The notes below the pieces were generated by a model, which saw nothing but the letters and a program-made list of their open reading frames with translations, was not told the origin of the DNA and did no database searches. Shown here piece after piece: positions 15,893-23,141 of a DNA stretch of 64,000 nt. Position numbers and translations under genes: made by a program. The DNA lies in NCBI GenBank assembly GCA_033344795.1, contig JAWPMS010000001.1, forward strand, positions 3,100,001 to 3,164,000, written 5' to 3'. The stretch's first letter is position 1. Every line of letters starts with the position of its first letter. This DNA comes from SHLQ01 sp033344795 (GTDB taxonomy: Bacteria; Actinomycetota; Acidimicrobiia; Acidimicrobiales; SHLQ01).

Positions 15893-17241
15893 GGTCCGAC
15901 CTCGAGATCGACACCGGTTGCGGTGCTCCAGGTGTCAGGTCCACCGTCGAACACCGAAATTTCGCTGTCACCACCTTTGGTGTTGAGGATGCTGGCGGCG
16001 GTCATTGCCCGTTCCCCATGGCCACACATCACCGTGACCGGTCCTGTCGGTGAAGGCATGTCAGCAACGACTGCGAGTTCCGCGCCGATGGCGCCGGGGA
16101 TGTGCCCGGTGACGTATTCGTTGTGTTGGCGGACGTCGATCACCGTCGGCGCCATGTTGCGTGCGTCGACCACGCCGATCGTTGCTGCCGGTCTACCCGC
16201 GGCGGTCCATGCGTCGATGCCGCCGTCGAGTTCGCCGAGGAGGTTCTCGTGGCCGACGTCGAGGCATTGGCGGACCACGTCGGCGCGGTCTTGGTCGTCG
16301 TCGAGGACGAAGATCAGCGGGCGGTCGGGGTTGGTGAGCCAGCCGATCCAGCTTGCGAACACTGGCCGCAGCGTGTTCGCGAGCGAGCCCGGAAGGTGAC
16401 CTGTGCTGAACTCGGCCATGGGTCGCACGTCCACCACCAGGGCGCCGTCGGCGACGTGTTCGGCAACGGTGTCGACGCTCAAACGGTCCAGTGTCGGAAT
16501 TGTGTCGAATGGGGTTGGTCCGCGGCGGTTGAGTTCGGGCAAGCGCAGGAAGTGGGACGGGAACGTGCCGAACCCGTCGAGTAGCCGATCGACGAACTCG
16601 TCCTCGCTGCTGATCGACAGCAATGGGTTGGTTGCCCGTTCTCGACCCAGCTTCGTGGTTCGTTCGGCCGAACCGGGGGCTGAGCAGAACGAGCCGGCCC
16701 CATGAGTCGGGTACACCGCAAGGTCATCGGGCAACTCGTCGAAGCGGTGCAGCGAATGGAACATCTGATGCGCCAACGGTTCGGCCAGGGCTGGACCAGC
16801 CAGGTCGGTGCGACCAACCGCGCCGACCATCAACGAACCACCGGAGAACAACCCGATCAGTTCGCCGTCGTGCTCGAGCAGATACGAGTGGTGATCGGGT
16901 GTATGACCCGGCGTCGCGACAGGAACCAATCGGCACCCGTTGCCGAGATCGACGGGCTGATTGTCGGTCACTGCTTCGTGGGGGCTGGCGAGCTGCGACG
17001 CATCCGGGGCCAAGAACGTCGCTCCCAACCGCGCGGTCAGACCCGGGCTGCCAGTCACGTAGTCGGCATGGGAATGGGTATCAGCCGTCCACACCAAACG
17101 AAGCCCTTCTCGACTCGCCAACGCCTCGTGCGCGGTCGGGAACCGGGGCGGATCGACGACAGCCGCCGAGCCGTCACCGAGATCGATCAGATACGACGAG
17201 TGGCCAAGACCCTCATCGACGAAGTCAACGATCCGAACCAT
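15889..17241 (-). CDS. Persulfide dioxygenase-like MBL hydrolase fused to two rhodanese domains
   Basis: 450 residues from ATG 17241. The N-terminal metallo-beta-lactamase fold (about residues 1-245) has the ETHE1-type metal motif TADTHSHADYVTG and TPGHTPDHHSYLL. Two rhodanese domains follow: the first (about 265-350) has VLDDDQDRAD where the active Cys loop should be, so it is inactive; the second (about 360-445) has the loop VMCGHGERA with its Cys. This layout fits CstB-like enzymes that oxidise persulfide and move sulfane sulfur. It is divergent from an ArsR-rhodanese regulator, with mirrored operators between, and coupled to an MFS gene. Confidence 0.85.
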   Translation of the reverse strand: MVRIVDFVDEGLGHSSYLIDLGDGSAAVVDPPRFPTAHEALASREGLRLVWTADTHSHADYVTGSPGLTARLGATFLAPDASQLASPHEAVTDNQPVDLGNGCRLVPVATPGHTPDHHSYLLEHDGELIGLFSGGSLMVGAVGRTDLAGPALAEPLAHQMFHSLHRFDELPDDLAVYPTHGAGSFCSAPGSAERTTKLGRERATNPLLSISSEDEFVDRLLDGFGTFPSHFLRLPELNRRGPTPFDTIPTLDRLSVDTVAEHVADGALVVDVRPMAEFSTGHLPGSLANTLRPVFASWIGWLTNPDRPLIFVLDDDQDRADVVRQCLDVGHENLLGELDGGIDAWTAAGRPAATIGVVDARNMAPTVIDVRQHNEYVTGHIPGAIGAELAVVADMPSPTGPVTVMCGHGERAMTAASILNTKGGDSEISVFDGGPDTWSTATGVDLEVGP

Positions 17242-17246
17242 CACTG

Positions 17247-17313
17247 CTCCTCAAAGAATCGCTTGAATAGATAACCGTCACTATACTCACAGTTCAAGGA
17301 AACGTTTGAGGAG
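17247..17313. promoter_or_regulatory. Mirrored operator/ribosome-site pair at divergent sulfide genes
   Basis: TTCAAG-N6-TTTGAGGAG occurs on the plus strand at 17293-17313 and on the minus strand at 17267-17247, 21 bp each, pointing outward. Each copy ends in the ribosome site of its gene. TTCAA...TTTGA is a plausible ArsR-type half-site pair, so one regulator would block both transcripts. Confidence 0.6.
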
Positions 17314-17322
17314 ATTGGCCCT

Positions 17323-17994
17323 ATGGGAGACCGCCAGGCGAAGAACGCACTGTTCGACGGATTCGCCGACGTCGCCAAAGCACTCGGCAACGGTCGACGC
17401 GTCGAGCTCGTCGACGTCTTGGCTCAAGGTGAGCGCCACGTCGAAGAGTTGGCCGACGAGATCGGTCAGAGCGTTGCCAACACCTCACACCACCTTCAGG
17501 TGCTGGCCGGTGCAGGACTTGTTGTCACGCGCCGCGATGGAAACCGCATCTACTACCAACTGGCGTCCGGCGAGGTCGAGCAGCTGTGGACGGCCTTGCG
17601 GTTGGTGGCCCGCACCCATCTTGATGAGCTAGACGAGCTCGCGGCGGACTATCTCGGCAACCGGAGCCGGCTCGAGGAGATCAGTCGAGACGAACTCGCC
17701 CGCCGGCTCGATGACGGGACGTTGATCGTCTTAGACGTCCGCCCCGCGGCCGAATACGCGGCCGGCCACATCCGGGGCGCCCGCTCGGTCCCTATCGATC
17801 AACTGTCCGACATCGTCCACGGTCTGCCGGCCGATGTCGAAGTCGTCGCCTACTGCCGAGGCCCGTACTGCGTGTTCGCCGACGACGCCGTACGACTCCT
17901 AAGCCGACGACGCCGAAACGCCCGACGCCTCCAAGACGGCTTCCCCGAATGGCGCACCGCTCAACACCCCATCGAATCAGTACTTGCGTCCTGA
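17323..17994 (+). CDS. ArsR-family regulator fused to a rhodanese domain
   Basis: 223 residues. Winged helix at about residues 10-95 (VAKALGNGRRVELVDVLAQGERHVEELADEI and SHHLQVLAGAGLV), then a rhodanese domain at about 120-215 with the active loop AYCRGPYCVFADDAV. Such fusions are typical of sulfide or persulfide-sensing regulation. GAGGAG 10 nt before ATG 17323 supports the start. It faces the persulfide dioxygenase-MFS operon and should bind the mirrored sites between them. The rhodanese Cys could itself act as the persulfide sensor. Confidence 0.88.
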   Translation: MGDRQAKNALFDGFADVAKALGNGRRVELVDVLAQGERHVEELADEIGQSVANTSHHLQVLAGAGLVVTRRDGNRIYYQLASGEVEQLWTALRLVARTHLDELDELAADYLGNRSRLEEISRDELARRLDDGTLIVLDVRPAAEYAAGHIRGARSVPIDQLSDIVHGLPADVEVVAYCRGPYCVFADDAVRLLSRRRRNARRLQDGFPEWRTAQHPIESVLAS

Positions 17995-18043
17995 CAGACC
18001 CTTGTGGCGGCCAGTGGATGCCGAGATATTGTGCTTTGGGTGT

Positions 18044-18059
18044 GCCTGCCTTTGCAGGC
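18044..18059. terminator. Hairpin between convergent genes
   Basis: GCCTGC-CTTT-GCAGGC is a perfect 6-bp stem between the 3' ends of the ArsR-rhodanese gene and the saccharopine-dehydrogenase-like gene. No strong T-run follows, so it is only a candidate terminator. Confidence 0.4.
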
Positions 18060-18064
18060 CTGTC

Positions 18065-19081
18065 TCAGTTGCGATTCAAGGCGACAGCGATTCCGTGGTG
18101 AGCGAGACCGGCGAGGGTCTGGTCGTCGAGTGTCATCATCTGATCGAGGGTGTGGACTCCCGGTTTGAGACTGCCAGCGGCGGGGCGGTCGACGGCGAGT
18201 TGGGCAATGGCGGCCGTGCCTCTGGCCTGGCCGATGCCGGTGGCCCAGGCGCTGCGTCGTGTCGTTTCTGCGGTGATGAGCCATGGTCCGGTGCCGGTTG
18301 GTCGGGGAGTGTTCTGTGCGATGCGGCCGAGCAGTGTCCCGGCTCCGGGTATCCGGGTCGCAGCGGCGACGGCGAGCGTTGTTGCGGTGCTGGTGAACCC
18401 GTAGTTCGTGGTGATGGGCACGCCGAGAGCGCGGGTGAGGGTCTGCTGGTCTGGAAAGTCGGCGCGGGCCACGAAGAGTTTCCCGAACCCTGCGGGAAGG
18501 TTCGGTCGCCGAAGTTCGGTGAAGTTGCGGATCGGGGCGGCGGTTGTCGGGTCGGGGAAGTCGGTACCGATCTTGCCCATCGTGAAAGCTGCCGAGCCTG
18601 GGCCGTGTTGGTCGCGGGTGTCGAGAATGCCGTTGATGGTGATCGGTTCTGGACGCTGAGGGTCGTGCACCGCGTTGGCGAGTAGTGTGGACAGTCCGGG
18701 TGCCAACCCGACTCCGGTGATGGCCGTGCTCCGTGCATCAGCGAAGATTTGGTCGAGCTCGGCGATGGCGGAGAGATGCGTCGTTGTTGCTGAGATGTCG
18801 ATGAGGTCGGCTCCCGCCGCTGCCGTGGCCCGGGCGACACTGGTCTGTGGAGTGCCGGTGCAATCCACAACGAGACTGACGTTTGGTGGTAGCTCGAGTT
18901 GGTCGTTTGTGGTGTCGATCACAACCGGACTGGCGTCGGGGATTTGTCGTGCTGTTGCTGTAGCCCGGTCGCCGTCACGGCTCGAGACGAGAACGTTGTG
19001 GCCAGTGTCGGCGAGGAGCTGTGCGACGTGGTGTCCGATGGCGCCGGTGCCACCCACGACAAGTGTTCGGTGCTCAGTCAC
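18065..19081 (-). CDS. Saccharopine dehydrogenase-like NAD(P)-binding protein
   Basis: 338 residues from GTG 19081. N-terminal Rossmann motif LVVGGTGAIGHHVAQLLA, then SLVVDCTG and GADLIDISATTTHL, as in the saccharopine dehydrogenase NADP-binding family. The substrate is unknown. The GTG overlaps the stop of the ICMT-like gene by 8 nt; an upstream ATG at 19120 would overlap further. It ends a three-gene run: ArsR, ICMT-like, this gene. Confidence 0.8.
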   Translation of the reverse strand: MTEHRTLVVGGTGAIGHHVAQLLADTGHNVLVSSRDGDRATATARQIPDASPVVIDTTNDQLELPPNVSLVVDCTGTPQTSVARATAAAGADLIDISATTTHLSAIAELDQIFADARSTAITGVGLAPGLSTLLANAVHDPQRPEPITINGILDTRDQHGPGSAAFTMGKIGTDFPDPTTAAPIRNFTELRRPNLPAGFGKLFVARADFPDQQTLTRALGVPITTNYGFTSTATTLAVAAATRIPGAGTLLGRIAQNTPRPTGTGPWLITAETTRRSAWATGIGQARGTAAIAQLAVDRPAAGSLKPGVHTLDQMMTLDDQTLAGLAHHGIAVALNRN

Positions 19082-19676
19082 GGCCAACTCGTGGGAAGAG
19101 GCGTCCGACTCGTGATGCATAGACGGTGTACGTGTCGCTGTGGAGTCGTCGTAGGTGCGGTTCCTCGACGAAGCGGACCTGCAATTCGATCGCCGCAACA
19201 AGTAGGACGAGGCCCACTGCCGAAATCAGGTTGGGCACCAGGACTGTCAGGCCAGCACCAGCGACGAGCATGCAGCCGAAGATCGGGTTGCGGATCACAG
19301 CAAACGCCCCTGCGGTGACCAGGCCGGTCTCCTCACCGGTATCGACCCCGATCCTCCATTCGTCACCCATCGAAAGCTGAGACATGAATGTCAAACCGAT
19401 CCCGGCGACAGCGATCGCTGCACCAACCCCTCGAACCCACACCGAGGTGAACCACGGATCAAGCCCAGCCATCTCAGCAACCGGTGCTACGACGCCGGCA
19501 AGGAGCGCTATCACGAGCAGCCAGCCGGCGACCCATTCGATCGATCCCAACGATGCTCCCAACACTCCGGCGCGGATCCCGCTGTCCCCGGTTCGACGTT
19601 TCTGGACCACGGTTCGGGCGACGAAGATAACGAGGAACATGATCCCGAAGAGCAACAACCCAAGCGCTGCCATCAC
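19074..19676 (-). CDS. ICMT/PEMT-like membrane methyltransferase
   Basis: 200 residues, five hydrophobic helices. The C-terminal signature is that of isoprenylcysteine carboxyl methyltransferase-like proteins: FAVIRNPIFGCMLV, then VEEPHLRRLHSDTYTVYASRVGRLFP. Bacterial members methylate unknown small or lipid substrates using SAM. ATG 19676 overlaps the ArsR stop (ATGA), so it is cotranslated with the regulator. Confidence 0.82.
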   Translation of the reverse strand: MMAALGLLLFGIMFLVIFVARTVVQKRRTGDSGIRAGVLGASLGSIEWVAGWLLVIALLAGVVAPVAEMAGLDPWFTSVWVRGVGAAIAVAGIGLTFMSQLSMGDEWRIGVDTGEETGLVTAGAFAVIRNPIFGCMLVAGAGLTVLVPNLISAVGLVLLVAAIELQVRFVEEPHLRRLHSDTYTVYASRVGRLFPRVGRD

Positions 19677-19984
19677 GACCGCCCCAAGTGATCGTGCTCA
19701 TCGACACGCAGCTCAACCGATACCAGATCGGACAAGGCATGGCCGAGCGCTTCGGACGCCAGCTCATAGCGAACTCGCCGACCTTGCCGTTCGCTGAGCA
19801 CCAAGCCGCAGCCGCGAAGGCAGGCCAGATGGTTCGACAAGTTCGGTTGGCTGGTGTCGATCTGGACCAAGAGGTCGTTCGGATAGGAAGGCCCATCCAG
19901 CAGCAACAACAAGACCTGCCGGCGGATCGGGTCGGCCAACGCCGTCCCGAACCGTTCAAGATTCGCCATCGTCTCAGAATGCAT
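19673..19984 (-). CDS. ArsR-family CmtR-like metal sensor
   Basis: 103 residues from ATG 19984. Winged helix FGTALADPIRRQVLLLLLDG and QPNLSNHLACLRGCGLV. The Cys-x3-Cys in HLACLRGC matches the Cd/Pb site of mycobacterial CmtR; the tail has VDEHDH and not the third Cys. It heads the ICMT-like and dehydrogenase-like operon. Metal specificity is inferred from the motif only. Confidence 0.85.
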   Translation of the reverse strand: MHSETMANLERFGTALADPIRRQVLLLLLDGPSYPNDLLVQIDTSQPNLSNHLACLRGCGLVLSERQGRRVRYELASEALGHALSDLVSVELRVDEHDHLGRS

Positions 19985-20030
19985 CACGTAACAATGATAT
20001 AAGGATGCGCTGATGGATTGCAATGGTTGA

Positions 20031-20426
20031 TCAAAAAGAGGAGTCGAGAATTCTGCGATCGCTGCGGCGCTTGAGGAGACCACGCACATCTTCACCGACA
20101 CCCAAAGGGGCGGCCGACAAGGCGTCGTTGCCGACGATCCGACCCACGAGGTCACGATCGAAGCGATCCGCGACCATTTGGCCGAGGAGGCCACCAAGTT
20201 TCAGCGCGGCGACTTCTCTGATCCTGAAACCATTCATGGGTCGGCCATGCCAGGCCTCGCCGCCCTCGAGGCCAAATTCGACCAGATTGACATCGAACTT
20301 TTCGAGACAACCACTGGAGCTGCCATCACCTACACATCGCAAAACCCCGAACTGGTCTCCGCCATCCACCTCTGGTTCGACGCACAGAGCAGCGACCACG
20401 GCAGCCACGCCGAACACAGCCCGTGA
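20031..20426 (+). pseudogene. 5'-truncated second copy of the 14114 lipoprotein
   Basis: The frame from about 20067 reads ETTHIFTDTQRGGRQGVVAD and then FSDPETIHGSAMPGLAALEA and DHGSHAEHSP, closely matching residues 47 to the end of the protein at 14114-14602. The signal peptide and lipobox are gone, and an in-frame TGA at 20028-20030 closes the frame. Without an export signal or start codon with a ribosome site it is probably not expressed. Confidence 0.8.
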
Positions 20427-20518
20427 CCCGTTTTTCAATAGAAACCTGGAACCACTGAGCGAAAGTACTGGTCTGGTCTCACCCGGGAGCGCGTCGGGTG
20501 GATCGGCTCAGAGTTGGT

Positions 20519-21037
20519 TCAGTACTGGAACGGTGTCAGTGTGCCGTCGGTTCCGATGAGCATTACGGGCTGGGATTGCCATGATTGTTGGTCGCCGCCC
20601 ATGCCGGGAGAGTCGCCGGGCATTCCTGGCAGCGCGAGTCCGGCTGCGTCCGGGCGTTCAGCCAGCAGTGTGAGGATCGCTTCGGCCGGTACGTGTCCTT
20701 CGATTGCGTATCCATCGACTTTCGCGGTGTGACATGACATTGCGTCTCGGGGCACGCCGAGTTCGGCTGCGGTCTGGAGGCGTTCTGGATCGTCGACGAC
20801 TGTTGCATCCGCTCCGTTTTCTTGTAGGTACACGACCCACCCGGTGCAGCAGCCTCAACCGGGATCGCGAAACACCTCGAACGTGATGCCGGTCAGGTCG
20901 GTCGCTTGCCTTGACGGCTGCACGGTTGCGTCACTGTTGGCGACGCTGGCATGTGGTTCTGAGGTACTGCTGCAGCCCGTTGCGAGCGCAACCGCCAGTG
21001 CCAGGGCTGGGAATGTTGCCGACTTCTTCACCGCCAT
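20519..21037 (-). CDS. DUF411 copper-associated lipoprotein, selenoprotein (Sec-Gly-Cys-Cys)
   Basis: 172 residues when TGA at 20857-20855 is read as selenocysteine (residue 61). A signal peptide with lipobox (LATGCSS, Cys about residue 22) precedes the DUF411 domain. Its opening motif, normally TCGCCGKW, reads DPG-Sec-GCCTGW here, then AMSCHTAKVDGYAIEGHVPAEAI, the other DUF411 hallmark, follows intact. The frame is homologous for 111 codons past the TGA. A 6-bp hairpin lies 20 nt beyond it. DUF411 proteins are found with copper resistance genes and probably bind or transfer copper. A TGTCGTA half-operator ends 4 nt before the ATG; TAGAAT would fit a leaderless start at GTG 21031. The C-terminal third (Gly/Met-rich, GMPGDSPGMGG) is an addition of unknown role. 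Confidence 0.9.
20824..20840 (-). promoter_or_regulatory. Candidate bacterial SECIS hairpin (DUF411 gene)
   Basis: In the mRNA GUGGGU pairs with ACCUAC (one G-U pair) around loop CGUGU, which begins 20 nt after UGA and has G at the second loop position. It fits the bacterial SECIS rules but is the weakest of the three by stem strength. Confidence 0.55.
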
Positions 21038-21041
21038 ATTC

Positions 21042-21048
21042 TACGACA
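21042..21048. promoter_or_regulatory. BlaI/CopY half-site at the DUF411 start
   Basis: TACGACA (TGTCGTA on the coding strand) matches one full arm of the 1306 and 10722 operators; the other arm is degenerate. As at 10722-10738, the arm lies right at the start codon of the gene. Confidence 0.4.
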
Positions 21049-21261
21049 GTGAGTACCACATCGAACGTCGCGTCATGGTTGATGCACCTCGAGCTACCGC
21101 CGGTTCAGGGTGACCTGCAGCCGGGCGTTGCCCGGCGGTCCCTGACGGGGACGGGTCCGCTCGGTGTCGGTCATCTTGTGTTGGGTGCTTCGTGTGGTGA
21201 GGCGCGCCAATCGGTGAAAACGGACATCAACTCGCCGCTGACCGGCCCCAACATCATGGAA

Positions 21262-21368
21262 GCCGTACTGACTGGGGCCTTCGCCGCTCGCGATGCCTAC
21301 ATGCCGGTGCGCGGACAAGTGTTCGACATCGACCAGCTGATGCTGATCGCGGCGATCCGAGCCGCACT
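21262..21368 (+). pseudogene. Fragment of a P1B-type ATPase
   Basis: About 35 codons read VLTGAFAARDAYMPVRG and QVFDIDQLMLIAAIRAA, nearly the sequence of the ATPase at 33104-35566 (TGVFVARDAWLSVRA, RVFDIDQLMLIAAIGAA). Nothing before or after continues the ATPase. It accounts for the gap of about 370 bases between the DUF411 gene and the sigma-like gene, which otherwise shows no gene. Confidence 0.7.
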
Positions 21369-21406
21369 TCAGCCTCCCCACGCTGAAAGGTCCAGGGGAG
21401 ACGCCT

Positions 21407-21634
21407 CTATTCGATGAGCCGGAAGCGGGCGTCGTGTAGTCGTCTGGCGAAGACGTCGACCGTGGTGTGAGTCGAGATCGCGGCATCTTGGTAGCTCAAG
21501 TTACAGACATCGACGAGCCAAATAGCCTCGGCTGAAGCAAAGTCCAGCTGGTCAAGAGCAACGAGCATTCGTCGACGGTTGGAGCGTCTGCTGGCGGGAT
21601 GGCACCAAAGGGCGAACAGTCGCTTGCGTTCCAT
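21407..21634 (-). CDS. Small sigma-region-4-like DNA-binding protein
   Basis: 75 residues. LVALDQLDFASAEAIWLVD and then LSYQDAAISTHTTVDVFARRLHDARFRL follows the layout of ECF sigma factor region 4, but no region 2 is encoded. ATG 21634 has GGGAGG upstream. A BlaI-type operator (21679-21695) lies 45 nt before it, and TAATAAT there could be the -10. It may be an antagonist or co-regulator built from a sigma region 4, or a decayed sigma gene; the good ribosome site favours expression. Confidence 0.6.
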   Translation of the reverse strand: MERKRLFALWCHPASRRSNRRRMLVALDQLDFASAEAIWLVDVCNLSYQDAAISTHTTVDVFARRLHDARFRLIE

Positions 21635-21678
21635 CGTTGGGTACCTCCCGAAAGGTTCTGGCGCGTCCTCATCGATAT

Positions 21679-21695
21679 TATTACACAGTGTCGTA
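21679..21695. promoter_or_regulatory. BlaI/CopY-type operator (imperfect)
   Basis: TATTACA-CAG-TGTCGTA: 7-3-7 layout with ACA-N3-TGT core and two mismatched arm positions. It lies between the sigma-like gene and the divergent MFS gene. Confidence 0.55.
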
Positions 21696-21860
21696 CTTGC
21701 GCGATTCGGGGGCCAGCGTATTGCTGAATCGTGGGTCAAGGTGTTGTACCGCGTTCCAGCTTTCCATCGGCGGGACATTCGCACGTGAGAAATTGTTAAG
21801 GATTCGAGTTTCGGTGGGTTTCTGATTGAATTCTCACCGTCTTCGTGCCGAAGGGCTGAC

Positions 21861-23141
21861 GTGTACACAGGGTTGGGTGTTCGACCAGTGCAAGCGGTTG
21901 GGAAGCGGTCTCGGCGGGGCGCGTTCAACGGAACGGTCGTTGCGCTGGGTCTGACCAGCTTCTTTAGCGACATCAGCTCGGAGATGGTCGCCGCTGTCAT
22001 ACCCGTGTTCCTGACGGTGCAGCTTGGCTTTTCTCCGGGCGCGTTTGGTCTCTTTCAGGGCGCGTACGAGCTGGCCAACGCACTGCTTCGGTTAGTTGGC
22101 GGGGCTGTGGCAGATCGGACCAGACGTCCGAAGGAAACCGCCGCGGCCGGCTATGGGCTGTCCACGCTCACGCGCGTTGGTCTCGTGGGTTCAGCACTGG
22201 CAAGCCTCCCGGCGGTTCCTTTCCTCCTTGCCGATCGCCTCGGGAAGGGCCTTCGAACTGGGCCACGCGATGCAATGATCTCACTGGCGACGCCCGAACC
22301 TGCGTGGGGGACCGCATTCGGGTTCCACCGCACGCTCGACGCAACCGGAGCGCTCCTCGGGCCACTCATGGCGTTCGGAGTTCTTTGGGCTCTCCCTGGC
22401 TCCTATGACGCCGTCTTTCTTCTAAGCGTTGGGTTCGGTCTGCTCGGTTTCGCAGTAATCATGACGTGGGTAAGGAACCCAGCAGTCGCCCCGGCCACCA
22501 CCAAACCAGCGCCGCTCATGGCTTCGCTTCGTGGGCACTGGAAGAACCGCGGATTCCGTCGAATACTGATGCTCGGCGCGGCTTTCGGTCTCTTCTCGAT
22601 CGGCGACTCGTTCGCCTATCTCGTCATCTTCGAAGCATCGAAAGGAACAGCTGATGTGGGAATCTCTGGCTTCGGAGCTCGATGGTTTCCGCTGCTCTTC
22701 GCTGGCACCGCAGTGGGGTTTCTGCTCACAGCGACCCCTCTCGGACGGTTTGCAGATCGCGTCGGACGCGCTCGAGTGTGGGTTGCCGGTCACCTGTCGC
22801 TTGCCGCTGTGTATGGCCTCCTCCTCGCTGGCCCAACGTCGCTCACGGCAATCATTGCTGTGCTCGCTCTCCTGGGCCTGTACTACGGCGCGACCGACGG
22901 AGTATTGCCGGCTCTCGCCGCAGGGGTTATTCCCGAGCACCTCCGCAGCGGCGGCCTTGCACTGCTCACGACTGTCGTCGCCATGGCGCGGATGGCGTCA
23001 GCACTGACTTTCGGACTCATTTGGCAACGCGTTGGTGTCGATAGTGCTTTGACCGTTGCGCTCTGTGGCGTGTTGGTGACCGTCGTGTTCGTGACGGCAT
23101 CGGCCACACTGCGCGAATCTCCCGTGGAGAGTGACCGATGA
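21861..23141 (+). CDS. Major facilitator superfamily transporter
   Basis: 426 residues, 12 helices. SFFSDISSEMVAAVIPVFLT at helix 1, VADRTRRPKETAAAGYG and DRLGKGLRTGPRDAMIS loops are typical of a bacterial MFS subgroup of unknown substrate. GTG start at 21861. The following TolB-like gene overlaps its stop (ATGA), so the transporter and the propeller protein are made together. Confidence 0.82.
   Translation: MYTGLGVRPVQAVGKRSRRGAFNGTVVALGLTSFFSDISSEMVAAVIPVFLTVQLGFSPGAFGLFQGAYELANALLRLVGGAVADRTRRPKETAAAGYGLSTLTRVGLVGSALASLPAVPFLLADRLGKGLRTGPRDAMISLATPEPAWGTAFGFHRTLDATGALLGPLMAFGVLWALPGSYDAVFLLSVGFGLLGFAVIMTWVRNPAVAPATTKPAPLMASLRGHWKNRGFRRILMLGAAFGLFSIGDSFAYLVIFEASKGTADVGISGFGARWFPLLFAGTAVGFLLTATPLGRFADRVGRARVWVAGHLSLAAVYGLLLAGPTSLTAIIAVLALLGLYYGATDGVLPALAAGVIPEHLRSGGLALLTTVVAMARMASALTFGLIWQRVGVDSALTVALCGVLVTVVFVTASATLRESPVESDR

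Noticed and set aside
20028..20030. TGA in frame before the truncated lipoprotein copy, considered as a fourth Sec codon
   Set aside because: There is no homology upstream of it and no Cys position is replaced; it simply closes a truncated frame.
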